From: Immersiella caudata
Lineage: Eukaryota; Ascomycota; Sordariomycetes; Sordariales; Lasiosphaeriaceae
Reading direction: 5' to 3'
Assembly: GCA_030512335.1 (NCBI GenBank)
Contig: JAULSU010000001.1
Coordinates: 6,634,001-6,698,000 of the forward strand
Length of the DNA stretch: 64,000 bases
The position numbers and the translations under genes are program-made. The notes under the pieces were generated by a model. It searched no databases. It worked only from the letters and a program-made list of their open reading frames with translations, and was not told where the DNA came from. Positions 24,297-36,441 of this stretch are shown here, piece by piece; positions within the stretch are counted from its first letter, which is position 1; every line of letters begins with the position of its first letter.

Positions 24297-27200
24297 ACGG
24301 TCGTGTTGACCTGTCTTGGCCAGCAGCTCCACTAGCTCCATGCAAGCACTTCCACCGTGGAAGTGAGCAGCAAGCAAACTGCGACTTGTGGCTGCTGGGT
24401 TGAACGGATGGAGGCTAGCAGCGATCTCGTCCTCCTCGGTTGTGTTCGCCTGCGCGGTCGCTCGTAACCTGGAACGTTATGTGCTGAGACCGTTTGTTAC
24501 GCGCACAGCGGCGATGTTTGGCTCAGAGCCTCTCACGCTCGTTGTCTGCGTGATCAGGCATGGCGGAGAGAAGGCAGCAAGCCGTTCTGGGATCAGGGCT
24601 GTCCAACTGCCCCTCTTGGAAAGATAGACACATGGGTTTGACAGGGGGTTGTCGGACATGGAGGGGGAGGTGATCGGCGCCCCACACTCTCCGCGTGGGA
24701 GCGGGAAAGAACCACCAGGGAGTCCACCACCGCGCTCGCTGCCCAGGAAAGTCGCTGTTCGGATAAAAGCCCGCAGAGCTGATCCCCGAGCGAACCCAGC
24801 ACAGCGCTAACACCGTCGATAAGGATAAATGCTCGGACACCAAGTTGATAGACGACCGCCGGCTTGTCAATGGCGTCCAGTCCAACCACCGTCGGCCATC
24901 AACTCGGGAACCAGGCCATGTGGGGTGTCTGATTTGTTGAAAGCGTGCAGCGACGTCCCTCAGCTTGCCGGCCGGCCTCTGGATGGGCCGTAGGCAGGGA
25001 GGAAGAACTCAAGGCAGCGGTTTTCAAGAACAGCAACGTTTCAGGAGACTGCGGAGCCAAGAGCCCGCCAATCGTTTTCCACCCAGCGAGCGATAGCGGT
25101 GAGCCTTGGTCACCATCCGGACTCGACAAGTGTAGGAATCGGGACTGGTGGAGCTGGGGAGCCATGTTCCCCGGTTCGCAGCCAGGATGATTCTTGGTAA
25201 GATTCTTACTGCGCATGTCGCCGTCCGCTTTCAGAAATCCGTAGGTGACGGATGACAGAGGAGCGTTCCTGAAACAGAGGGCAGCGCCCATCGTGGACGG
25301 TGGTCATTGGCCACAACATGCTGTCGAACTTGGGGCACGCTGCGGGCCTTCGGCAGGGCTTAAGGCCGCCCGCCGCTTCACGGTGCAACCCTGCAAGGCA
25401 CAAGGAACGGTTACCCGTCCACCAATACACGCTCGTGGTTTAGAAGTGCGAACAGAAGGTAATCTCTAGAATTGCACCAGCTGAGCCTAAACAGTACCCT
25501 TACCTTAGCCCCTAGCAAATAGGATGGACAGGCAGCACTTTGAGCCAAGTTTGGCTACCATTGTTGCTACCGTCGAATGGTCGAAGGTGTGGAAAGCAGA
25601 CTGGTGATGGGTCATTTTTGGCCCCACCCCCTTTCCCCTCCACTTTGAGTTCGGTCCTTGCCGAAGGCCTGTGCGTGGCTTCCTGTTTCAATGGCAAGCC
25701 ACGGCAACCCAACCATCCAAGACGACACAAATGTTGGTTCGCGCTTTCTTTGATCAACTCTTTCAACTCAACTTCGGGAGGGACACGAAATGAAGTCATG
25801 CGGCATTCCGAATATCCTCATCCGTTGTCGAGCTTCAACACCTGCCAAATGCAAGCAATACCAGTAAGCTAGGCCAGCCACCCTGAGACCAGGAGATGTT
25901 CCTGCATGACGCTTGAAAGGCCAGCCAACCAACGACCGCATATTTGGTGCGGTCCCCAGGGGCTCTTTTGCACGCTCCGTATTCGCACCCAGTCGACAAC
26001 GAGCCGAGATTCTAGCTCCGAGACCTAAGCAAGATCTGAACAGTCGTTATTGCCCGCATCGGATCGCATAACCAACTCGCCTGTCAACTATCCGCGTGCA
26101 ACCACACGGCAGGTGGCTTTTCTACTCAACCATTTCTCGACCAAGTCTGTCAGGGCCGTGTGCTGCAGCAGATCGGCTACATCGCCAATCACAGCAGCAC
26201 CGGGCATGACCAGGCGCGAAGAGCCGCGATGGATGGTTCTGGCTGATCCCCCGCTCCTCGCCTTAAAAATAACCGCCGTCGATTCTCACCCGTCTGTGCG
26301 GAGCGGCGGTGCCAATTTTGCGCACCTTCCGGTCCGAGTTCAAGTACCCCTCAAAGGTGTCTCTGCCTGAAGTTATCAAGCGCCACCACTTCCTTACTGA
26401 GATGTCGCAATCTTCTCCGCCGATCAAGAGGGGGAGACTCCGCCAGGCTCGACATAATCCCCGCCTCCCGCAATCGATCTCGTCTGCCTCATGGCAGTGC
26501 CCGAGTGTGCAGGCTCCGCTATTTCTGGCACGAGAAGAAGCCTACGGAAGGAAGGTAACTCTGGCTTCCGTTTCCTCTGACCGCTTGTTTTCCTCGACTT
26601 CGATTCGCTGTCGACAACACACGTTGGACGATAACCCCGCTAGGCGACACACAACTCACTACACCACTGTACGGCCCTTATCCCTGCGTAGAGTGAGCGA
26701 TTGGTTGCCCGTCATTTGGTCCCGAAGTCAGAGAAAGGGATTTGGGGTTCATGTTCCACCATCACACAATAATGATCACACCCTCCTGCTTGTTATTCAG
26801 TCACTTACCACTCACCTCCTCGCTCAACCCACCACACTATCTCTTCTCGTCCGTCTGCATGCGTCAAACTGAGCCTAATTGGCCTCGAGCGCTTGTGGAT
26901 GACGCGCATCGTGCCCTTCACAACTATGGAGCATAAATCGTGAGACGGCAAGCTCGGCTAGCTTGACAGGTCCTGCGCTGCACAGGGCCGGAGCATAACC
27001 AGCCATATGAGAGCCCTGTAGCACAAACGGGCTCTCGGCTGCCATGAGAAAATCCGGGGTCGTGCACGCAAACCAGCCCGCGAATGGCATGAATTGATCG
27101 CCTTTGGATGGGGGCTATGGTTCACAGTGAGGCTCAAAAGAGGGGGACTGCTGTTGGCAGCCCTCAATCCCCTGAGAAGCTGCATGTCGTTGATGCCCAA

Positions 27201-28052
27201 AATCGTCCAAAAAGAGAACCATCTTTCACATCGGCATAATCACGCTGGTCTTAGGGGTGGCTCGCTGCCTGCAACAAACATGAGAGCATCCATCGGCAGC
27301 TCACTTGGGTCTCACCAACACACGGGCCGGCTCAGCCCTTTTCGCTGAAACCCTCCGAGTGGAGGCCGTCGTCAGTGACGTGGTCGTCCTTTTGAGGCCT
27401 GAAGATGTTCCCGCACCAACCAATCAGATGGCCAAAGAGCACCTCTTGAGTGTGTGCCGAAGGACCCTCGTCACTTTTGCGTTGTTTTTTCTGACCTTCA
27501 AGACCACTTTGTCGGACGCAACGCGGCTCGCTCCTGCGAAGCGTGAAAGGACAAACCTCTGGCTGACATTGTTTCGAGTCGCGAATCCTGAATGACTGGT
27601 CTTGTTATCGAGGAGGTCCGTGGCCGCCTGTGCCGCCCCGTCGCTTTTCACTGAGCCACACAGGGGCTTGGACTGGCAGTCCCGTGAAGGCGGTTTGTGA
27701 GTTTTCCCTTCGGGTGTTACCCGACAGCTGACCACCCATTGGCCGGGTCGAAGGTTTGTGTTGTCAATCCGAGACCCGCTACCCGGCTATCACACCCGGA
27801 TGCGGCCGGGGCAGCCGGGATCGAGTTGTGTGACGGGTTGGTTGAAGACGAAAGTGCGCCTTGGCTCAGATTCTGAGTCTGAATTTGGATTTCGGACTTG
27901 GACTGTGCAAGGGTAGATCAACTGAATGGATGCGCTGAAACTACTGCCTGACTGGGGAGTTGGTCGGCAGAGTCAGCCTCACCAACGGTCACCCTGGCGC
28001 AACGCTTCTATGAATTCGTTGGCGGTCGGGGGAGCTGAAACGGCGGATGGCG

Positions 28053-28105
28053 CTTTGGCACTTTGGCACTTTGGCGCCATTTTTTTTTTCTTTTTCTTGT
28101 CTTGT
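28053..28105. repeat. Octamer direct repeat followed by T-rich tract
   Basis: Three near-perfect CTTTGGCA units at 28053-28076 run into a long T/C tract. It is non-coding as far as can be seen. Confidence 0.8.
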
Positions 28106-29644
28106 CTTCATTCGCGCTAGCTGCTGCTGACGTTTGTGTGGTGAGGCTTTTTGGAAGACCTTCTTGCTTTGTTCAAATATGTTTCTTGAGGGTTCCCTGG
28201 GGTTCTGGTGGCTTTGATACCCGGGGCCTGCGGCCGGGATTCCTGTCCTTGTGTGTGATGAGAGGACATGAGAGCTTGGGACCAAACAGTGCGAGTACGA
28301 TGGACTTGTTCAAGTGCTTGCAACGGCTGTGGCTGTGGCTGTGGGCTCGTGGGATGGGTTGGAGTTATTCTGGGTTGACGGGGCTACTGGTCTGCGTCTG
28401 CGAGGCGTCGTTCGAGACATGGCAGTTTAGCGACCGCTTCTTCTGATGGTGTTTCTGCATGGGCTAGCTTCCTGCGAGCAAGGGTGGCCAGAGAGGCTGC
28501 CCTCGCGTTTGAGGGATGTGGGTTTGAGGCGGTGATGCTTGACGATGCGGCGGTGTTGGTTCATGGCCGCTCGGAATGAGATCCGGGACTTGATGGCCGT
28601 GTCGTTACCTGCTTTCCGAGCCGCGATCCCTCGTGTCTTGAACGTAACTGGGTGAGCGTCGCTGTGATAGTTTCATAGTTCGTGTTGTTCAGAAGTCGAG
28701 GTAGTGATGAGGTCGTAGTGGGGTGGCCTGGCCTGACCGCGGAAGATACTAAAGAGGCTGAGTAAGGTGGGCATCAGTAAACGCGCTGTCAGCATGGGCT
28801 CGCCGTTATCTTTTTATAAGGGTGTTCGTTTCGTTAGATGTGGCTGTTATGTCCGGTTCTGCAATCCGCATTGCGAGGTACTGTAGGCTCTTGTTGCGTA
28901 CCCTGTAGCGCGACCGAGACGAAAGGGAAAGACAGCCCAAACTGACCTCTAGAGCTTCGATCGTAGCCCATGAGGCAAGATTAGGGGCCTCCATCGCATA
29001 TATCGAAGGTCTTCCCCGACGTGTATGTAGTTCTTAGGTTCAGTTGAGCCGTCCTCCAAGGTGACTGAGCTAGGTGTAGAAACGGTAGGTCGGTGAAGCT
29101 CAAAACCACCAGCTCAGTGCCTAGGTACACAGTTCGACATCGCGTATCTGGGGATGAGTGATCAAAGTTAGGTGCTGATTCAGAAATCATGATTTATTGG
29201 AGTTCCGTATCTGATGCTTCGTGTTTTTGGTTCGTTCGTGAGCTTCTGGGCAACGGTATTTTCAGGGTTGGGCACTTACGTTCGAGGATGCTCTCTAGGT
29301 AGTAACCTGCGAAAGCGTATCTTGGTATCCGATCAAATACCTGAAGCCAGACTTTGGTCCACTTTCACAATCTCCTTGGAAATGCTGGCGGATATGTCTT
29401 CCTCCCAATATTGAGCCTAAGGGGGCAGCGGCTTCTCTCGGTCTCGATGGGATGTAGACCCATTATGAATTTCCTATCATCCAAGGCCGTGATCACGCGA
29501 CATTTTTCTCCCAAAGCTATCCTAGCTCATTCCCAGCATCAATTTCCGTCTGAACCCGTGACCGCGGTGCCCAACTGAAAGCGAAGCTCTCCTCGGCTCG
29601 CAGCTCGGTTGTCGCCGAGCCTGTCACGGCATCGGTGTAAGTCC

Positions 29645-29663
29645 ATTGGCCAATTCGGCCAAT
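29645..29663 (+). promoter_or_regulatory. Cluster of three CCAAT boxes upstream of P5C dehydrogenase
   Basis: An ATTGG at 29645-29649 and CCAAT at 29650-29654 and 29659-29663 sit within 19 bp, about 245-260 bp before the start codon at 29907. CCAAT is the site of the fungal HAP/CBC complex. A cluster this tight is unlikely to be chance, but binding is inferred. Confidence 0.45.
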
Positions 29664-29906
29664 CTCGCCCCGCATCTCGAGCTTCCCCCTCTAAAGCCGC
29701 GACAAAGCGGCCCAACGGCAGCGCGTGGCAAGCAAAGCAACATTCCGATTGATGATCGTTGATGAGGGGCGCCGGCTTCGGGAGGGGCCAGTAATCGACA
29801 TTCCGATCACGTCAAGTGCGGTGGTGCAACCAGCAGCAAATAAATAAGGAAGGCTCGCCCGTTCACACCTGCTGCAACAGTTCCTGCCTACTCTCCCTTG
29901 CTGATA

Positions 29907-31777
29907 ATGACATCACGGCATCTGAGGCCGCTATCGCTGCATTCCAGCCTTACGCGAGTTGCATATGGTGCTTCGAGGACAGCAGCAGCACAGCGACTGT
30001 ACGCACGAGCTGGAAACATGTCGACGTTTGCTGCTTTCAAGATTCCCAAGGTGGTCAATGAGCCGAACGTAGGTACTGGCTGGGGATTAGCGGATAGGCA
30101 GCTGCTGATAAGACTATAGCACCACTATGCCAAGGGATCGGCCCAGAGGGAAGCGTTGACAGCGGCGGTCGAGACGCTCCAAAGGAAGGGCTCGTTGAAA
30201 GTACCTCTTGTCATCGGCGGCAAAGAGGTAAGAGACCTCGGGAGACAAGACCATGGACAGCCGCTGACATGATACCTTAGGTCTGGACATCCTCAACAGG
30301 CACACAGTTCAATCCAGCCGACCACAAAACCCCCGTTGCGACATACGCACAAGCGACGCCCCAAGACGTTAAGCATGCCATCGACGCAGCCTTGGCCGCG
30401 AAGGCCGACTGGGAGTCGTTGCCCTTCGCCGACCGCGCAGCCATCTTCCTCAAGGCTGCCGACCTGATCAGCAGCAAATACCGCTATGACATCATGGCCG
30501 CCACCATGTTGGGGCAGGGCAAGAACGCCTGGCAGGCCGAAATTGACGCCGCCGCCGAGCTATGCGACTTCCTGCGCTTCAACGTGCAGTTCGCCGAGGA
30601 GATGTACGCCCAGCAGCCTGCCCATAACTCGCCCGGTGTGTGGAACCGCGTCGAGTATCGCGCCCTCGAGGGCTTCGTCTACGCTGTCAGCCCCTTCAAC
30701 TTCACGGCCATTGCTGGTAATCTCCCTGGACTTCCCGCTCTGCTGGGCAACGTCGTGGTGTGGAAGCCGAGCGACTTCTCCATCGCCAGCAACTGGCTGC
30801 TCTACAACATTCTCATCGAGGCGGGCCTGCCCAAGAACGTCATCCAGTTCGTACCGGGCAACCCTGAGGAAGTGACCAGGGAAGTGCTGGCCCACCGCCA
30901 GTTTGCTGCGCTGCATTACACTGGTAGCACAGCCGTCTTCCGCAAGCTGTACGGCCAGATCGGCGCTGGCGTTGCTGAAGGCCGGTATCTTTCCTACCCA
31001 CGCATTGTTGGTGAAACTGGCGGCAAGAACTTCCACCTCATTCACTCCTCTGCTGACGTAGAGAATGCCGTGATCAACACCGTGCGTGGCGCCTTTGAGT
31101 ACCAGGGTCAAAAGTGCAGCGCCACATCACGGCTGTACGTCGCGGCGTCCATCTGGCCCCAATTCAAGACGCGCCTGGTTGAAGAAACCGCGAAGTTGCG
31201 CGTTGGGAACCCTATCGACAACAAGAACTTCGTCGGTCCCGTCATACACGCCGCTTCTTTCAAGAAGCTCCGCACCGCCATCGACGAAGCGAACAAGGAT
31301 GGTGACCTCGAACTCCTCACTGGCGGAACCTACGATGATTCTCAGGGCTACATCGTCCACCCCACCATCTACCAGTCAAAAACACCAAACCACAAGCTCT
31401 TCTCCACCGAGCTATTCGGTCCCGTCCTGACCACCTACGTCTACGACGACACCACCGACCCCGTGGCCGCCTTTGAGTCCGTGTGCCAGCTGGTCGACAG
31501 TACCTCCGAGTACGCCCTGACGGGATCCATCTTTGCATCGGACAGAGCCGCCGTCCGGTTTGCGGAGGAGAAGCTTCGCAACTCAGCGGGCAACTTTTAC
31601 GTCAACTGCAAGAGCACCGGAGCAGTGGTAGGGCAGCAACCCTTTGGAGGAAGCCGGGCCAGCGGGACCAATGACAAGGCCGGGAGCATCAACATCATCT
31701 CCAGGTTCGTTAGCATGCGCAGCATCAAGGAGGAGTTTAACGCGCTAGAGCGGGTGGAATACCCGAGTAATGATTAG
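29907..31777 (+). CDS. Delta-1-pyrroline-5-carboxylate dehydrogenase (mitochondrial)
   Basis: Three exons, 29907-30068, 30120-30227 and 30281-31777, give 588 residues. The protein oxidises glutamate semialdehyde/P5C to glutamate, the second step of proline catabolism (yeast PUT2, Aspergillus prnC). The N-terminus is rich in Arg, Ser and Leu with no acidic residue for about 35 positions, fitting a mitochondrial presequence. The aldehyde-dehydrogenase core has the glutamate region GETGGKN and the catalytic cysteine in GQKCSATS (about residue 369). Further on come ELFGPVLTTYVY and the C-terminal FGGSRASGTNDKAGS, a mark of the P5CDH branch. All introns are phase 0 and about 50 nt. No proline dehydrogenase or transporter gene lies adjacent, unlike the Aspergillus prn cluster. 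Confidence 0.96.
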
Positions 31778-32816
31778 GGGACTTGGCAAGGTTATGTAAT
31801 GCCACCAGGGGAAATTTGGGGAAATGGGTGGATGAAGACCACGACACGAACTCCTGGCGAAGCATACCTAGCGTGCTCTTTGTTGCTTCCTGCTGGTCTT
31901 TGCCACGGGGTCATTCGATTTTATTGGCACACGTGGTCGGGTATAAAATGGCATGATGAAACGATCACTTGAGCTTTGAGGTTTGTGTGATGATAATATT
32001 TTGGAGGAAAGTCCAGCCCGTGCGACCCTGAATCTAAGCATCGAAACACACCCAACGGTTGCGGTAGCGTGCCGATATGATTGGCCACGGTCTGACGGGC
32101 ACTTAGCGTCGTTCGGCTCAGCTTCCACCTCGATGCACACGATGACAGACGACGTCGTAGTCCGCATCTGCGTCCAAAAGGTAGGCAAGGTAAGGAACCC
32201 ACGAAGTGCGGGATACCTAGAATGGCCGCTCACACCAAGGAGATGATTGTCTTGTGCATAGGGCACGGCTTTTGCCCGAAAGACCCGTGGACGTCCCAAG
32301 CTGGGGCACGTTCGAGCCCCCGGAAATCGATATGGGGGTGTGGGCCAATCAGAGAGGGTCATTGCACCTCGTGCTGCCTTCTTGGAAGCTGCGCACGCGA
32401 CTGATCTGAGGGCGTCCGGTCGGCCTGCCATGCCAATGCCAAACGTTTAGCCATGGCGGGCGTGCGCGCGGAAGCCTTTCCATTTGCTTGCGAGGGTCGG
32501 ATCCCGGGGATGGTTTGACTGTCGTCTTCTCCTCGTCCTGCCCTGATCATGACCTGTGCTTCACGATGGGTTTGAGATGTAGAGAGAGCTCTTGTCTTTG
32601 TTGGCGGTGACGCTTTCCTTTGACAACCTTCCTAGGTAGTGTGTTTTCTGGGAAGAGAGATTCTGGAAATCCTGCCGATTCGATAGTGTCGTGTGGGCGA
32701 TTTGGATTGTTGCTGAAGCCTTGTTGGCTTCCCTACTACACACAGAGCAGCGCTTACGACTGACCTTCAAACCGCCGCTATCCCCGTATCACTACGACCA
32801 GACGGAAATCATCACC
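31778..32816. other. Spacer with bHLH-gene promoter
   Basis: About 1 kb between tandem genes should carry the P5CDH 3' UTR and the promoter of the bHLH gene. A minus-strand frame (32431-31868, 187 codons) is open, but its sequence is featureless and I do not call it. Confidence 0.5.
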
Positions 32817-34042
32817 ATGCCTCGAGGCAACGCTCTCCCGACGCCCGCGTCCTCCACCGACATCAAAGGCTGCGATGGCTCGCACCTTTCAACCCTCCAG
32901 CTGGCCTTTGAGCTGCCTCCCCCCGCCGTGGCCGACGCCCCTCAGCAACCTACCTCTTCTTCATCCTCCTCCTCCTCCTCCTCCTCCAAGAATAGCTTCC
33001 CAACCCAAGCGTCTGAAACCGTCAAGAGCCGTAAACGCCCATCCACCACCACAACCCAGCCTGAGCAATTCACCCTTCCCCCTCCGCCAACCCGCTCCCG
33101 CAAGATAATCCAGATGAAACCCCGCGAGGAACAGCCGCGACCCTCGGCGTCGGCGGCGAAGACAGCTGCGAAAAATAGTACCGCGTCAGTACAAACACCA
33201 GCGGTAACAGGGGTCAAAAAGAAACAACCGAGTGCCACCAGCGCGGCCGGGAGGAAGATTGCGAGGAAGACGGCGCACAGTCTGATTGAAAGGCGGCGTA
33301 GGAGTAAGATGAATGAGGAATTTGGTGTGCTGAAGAGTTTAATTCCGGCATGTAGCGGGGAGATGCATAAGCTGGCTATTTTGCAGGTGAGTTGCCATAC
33401 CTAGGTGCCTACCTGCCCCGGTGCCCTACCCAAGAGGCAAGGGGGAAAGGGGTTTGCCACGATCCGACTGCAGCTGACTTGACTCGCTACCAGGCTTCAA
33501 TCGAATACGTACGGTACCTAGAAGATTGCATCAAAACTCTCAAAGAGCAGACAGCTGGGAAACAGCTCCCTTCCCCCTCCGGCGGTGAGCCTTACAACCC
33601 CGACCGCAACTTTGTCTTCTCGGGAGGCGGTCTCTCCCCTGACGACGTCGAAATGACCAGCTCCTCCCTGGAAGCATCACCTGCCATCACCCCCAACGCT
33701 AGCCGGTTCCAGCCGCCGAGCATGTCCCCCGCGCTGCTCCCCGAGCAAGCGTATGCGGCGGGCCATGACTCGTCGTCGTCCGTGTCACGACACCACAGCT
33801 TCAGCACGTCGGCGACGACGTCACCTGCCTTTGGGCCACAGGTGTACGGCGGGAGCTACCCGCAGAGCGTGCACTCGGCGTCGGGGTCGGCGCTTACCAG
33901 TCCCGCGCTGCCGCCGCTGAGGGACATTGACCAGGAGGCTACAGCTGCGCTGTTGATGCTGAATCAGACGGATCGGAGGGGTAATGGGTCGTCTTTGTCG
34001 GCGGTGAGGGGGATGAGCGTCAGGGATTTGTTGAGCGCTTGA
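32817..34042 (+). CDS. bHLH transcription factor
   Basis: Two exons, 32817-33386 and 33494-34042, give 372 residues. The first in-frame ATG is 32817; the frame is open upstream but only from a GTG. The N-terminal third is Ser/Pro-rich with a run of about 11 serines. The bHLH domain spans about residues 148-207: basic region RKIARKTAHSLIERRRRSKM, helix 1, a loop with CSGEMHK, and helix 2 LAILQASIEYVRYLEDC. The basic region has the His-Glu-Arg pattern (H..IERRRR) that fits CANNTG E-box contact. The intron cuts helix 2 after LQ. The C-terminus is Ser-rich and ends VRDLLSA. It resembles the fungal Esc1-like bHLH group, whose targets are mostly unknown. Confidence 0.92.
32955..32987 (+). repeat. 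Poly-serine coding repeat
   Basis: A TCT/TCC array encodes about eleven consecutive serines in the bHLH protein N-terminus. Confidence 0.9.
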
Positions 34043-35128
34043 GACCGTCAGGAGCATGAGTTTTTTCGTCATGTTGTAACGCAGCCAAGTATTCTCCCAG
34101 GTTAGGTTAGGTACCCAAAACGCAGAATTTGCTGGTTACCCATGTTTTGCCCTGTGCTCAGTACTAGGTTGCAGTCCAGACGCTGTTTTGGGTCCATTCG
34201 GAGGGATCGCCGAGTGGTACGAGGTGCGCGGCTCCTTTGTGCGAAAAGCGGTCTGCGCGACAGTCGATTTTGGGCGGAAATGGCTTCATGACGTTGTGGC
34301 GATTTGCAAGACGGTGTTTCAAACAGAGAGCTGGTGGTACGAGGGGGTGTTTTTGGCGTGCCGCGCTCACTGCGGGCCAAGCTTCATTATCGACTGTTCG
34401 CAGGGGGGTTCCCCCACGTGATGCCCCTGAGATCAGACAAACGCCAACGACGGAGTCGAAGACTTGGTATCGGGAACGTACGATGAGGTTGAAATTGGGT
34501 CGCGGCTGATAGGGTGACAGGAAATATATAATACAGGTTGTTTTTCTGTCTGCTGGAAACACACTCTCAGCAGCATCAGCTCGTCTTCTCTCATCCCTTT
34601 TTTCGAGAACTGCATCTTTGACTCTTCCGTCGACTCTGGCAGTCCGACCTTCACTTCTTGTTTGACGCATTCGGTGTGGATAACCCCAAGCGGTCAACTT
34701 ACCTCTGTACATTCCCTCGCTTTCCCTCAAGCCGGCCTCGGGAAAGCGTTCACCACACCCCTCCGACTCTCTCCTCTTCGGCGTACCACTCCACTCCGCG
34801 AACACTCCCGCCTCTCCCGGACCAACTCCCCCTTCACCGCCGTCAAAACAGCGAATCCTCCGCCTTCCGGCCGCGCATCCTCCCTGTAAACGTCAAACCT
34901 CTCAACCTCACCAAGCACAAAACACCCGCTCCTCCCCCAAAGCAGGATTCTTCCTCGTCCCCGGAGAAGAAACCCCGCCGCGTCTTCTCAAACTCCAAAC
35001 CGCACCCCCTTCGCCTCGTCCAAGAGAGCCTCAACCGCAAGCGTCGTCCTCCCGTCTTCTTCGCGCAGTCGTCGCACTCGGTCGTCCAATCCGTGACTTG
35101 CATCACCATCCACCAAAAGCCCGACAAA
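34043..35128. other. Spacer between bHLH gene and small membrane protein gene
   Basis: It contains a possible TATA-like element around 34527-34535 and long pyrimidine-rich 5' leader sequence from 34600 on. The frame of the next gene is open for 471 nt upstream of its ATG but contains no ATG, so it is treated as 5' UTR. A 213-codon minus-strand frame at 34805-34164 shows no motif. Confidence 0.5.
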
Positions 35129-35948
35129 ATGGCCTCCAACCCTGTCATGCCAAAGGTTGCTCCCCTCCCCAGCCTCCCCGGGGGTCCCCGTCCTGTCGGC
35201 AGCATGTCGTCGCCGCAAAATAAGGACCAACTTCTCGCTGACCTTCGCCGCCAGGTATTTTCTCCCCCCTCCCCCCCCCCTTTCTCGCCACTCTCGATCG
35301 AAGGGTCTTTCCCTTAATTCCGACGAACATGTTTTCTGATTCTCAAGTACAGCTCGACGACTCTGCCTCGGATGTAGCCTCCTCCGTAGGCTCCCGCTCC
35401 TCGCGCCGCCGCCGCAACCGCAACAACAACAAGGCTCTCGCACCTTCCGGCAGCCTCACCCAGCCCGCCGTCCTCCCCCGTCTCGCCGACACCAAACCCG
35501 TGCGCCTGCAGCTCGGCCTCAACCTCGACGTCGAAGTCGAACTCAAGGCCCGTCTCCAGGGCGACGTCTCTCTGACTCTGCTGTAAATTCCCCCCTTTCT
35601 CTGTTTCCCTCGCCCCCAGGGATCAAAAACATCGAAATTGACACGGTTCACAGCCAATAAACACCTTACCAACATGATACCCCTCACAGAGTCGAAAAGA
35701 AACCCTCACCTCGTCCCGACTCCTCAGAGGAACTGGTCCCCGATTCGCGAGGCGCCGTCTCCGCGGAGGAGATCTTCCACATGCGCATAGGCGTGCTGAA
35801 GCTTCGCCAGAAATGGCTCGATGGGCAAGTTAGTCCCAGCCTGACGCTCGCCGTGGGGATAGCGCTGGTGATGGGTGGCTTCCTGATGGGAGTTGTGGTC
35901 GGAGGGTTGTTGATGCCTGGGCACTTGAGTATGTTGGTGTTTCCTTGA
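35129..35948 (+). CDS. Conserved-looking small protein with C-terminal membrane helix
   Basis: Three exons, 35129-35254, 35353-35582 and 35690-35948, give 204 residues. The N-terminus has short Pro-rich segments (LPSLPGGPRPVGSMSS), followed by an Arg/Asn-rich basic patch. Then comes a block with strongly alternating hydrophobic residues, VRLQLGLNLDVEVELKARLQGDVSLTLL, which reads like beta strands and probably the functional core. An amphipathic segment around EEIFHMRIGVLKLRQKWLDG precedes a glycine-rich hydrophobic helix (TLAVGIALVMGGFLMGVVVGGLL) ten residues before the end, suggesting a tail-anchored protein. I do not recognise a named family and infer no function. All joins are in frame with GT-AG introns. 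Confidence 0.75.
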
Positions 35949-36441
35949 GTTTTGGGCTTGGGGTTGGTTCTTTGGTTTGAGTGATGGAAAGGGGATGTGA
36001 AGTCAGTGGATAAAAAAAAAACAAGAAAAAGGGGATGGAAAGGGGATGGAAAGGGGAATTTGTATGATTACTGGACCGTGATGATTTATTGGAGTTTCTG
36101 GAGAGGGGTGATTTGCATACGCCCGCCCACTCAGTCATTGGTAGAAAAGGGGTCCCTTCTCTGGGCTGAGAGTGGCTGGGGTATTTGGAATAGAATACAC
36201 ATGACTCCCATTTCCTCTGTTCTGCCCGAACTGTTAGTGTCTGGGTGAGGGAGAGTAGGAGCATTCTCAAGCCTCGAGGGAGTTGGGGAGGTACCTTGAT
36301 AGTAATAGTGTGATCTTAGAGAGCCCCTAGTTAGGCCTGCTGGAGTGGGCGAAATGACCAAGACTACGTCGAAATCATGGTATTACCCTGGGGTATAATT
36401 ACATAGTTACCGCTCGATCAGCAACAGGAACCTCGAAAACG
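35949..36441. other. Convergent spacer before trs65
   Basis: It contains an 11-bp period repeat (GGGGATGGAAA) at about 36031-36056, after an A-rich run. Otherwise it is 3' UTR sequence of two converging genes. Confidence 0.5.

Larger units (their letters stand above)
23553..29906. other. 6.35-kb gene-poor block
   Basis: The gap between divergent start codons of the membrane protein and the P5C dehydrogenase holds no supportable gene. Frames such as minus 24377-23742 (211 codons) and plus 26309-26872 (187 codons) lack any recognisable motif and are overlapped by equally long frames on other strands. One frame at 28063-28446 begins with a hydrophobic run, but it starts inside a poly-pyrimidine tract and has no further support. 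Confidence 0.55.

Noticed and set aside
28063..28446. Frame with a signal-peptide-like start
   Set aside because: The hydrophobic run is produced by a T-rich tract; the rest has tryptophan/leucine low complexity and no homology.
34164..34805. 213-codon minus-strand frame between the bHLH gene and the small membrane protein
   Set aside because: No domain, arginine/serine-rich shadow-like composition, and it overlaps the likely leader of the downstream gene.
34658..35128. In-frame 157-codon upstream extension of the small membrane protein
   Set aside because: It begins at a TTG and contains no ATG; the first ATG at 35129 is used.
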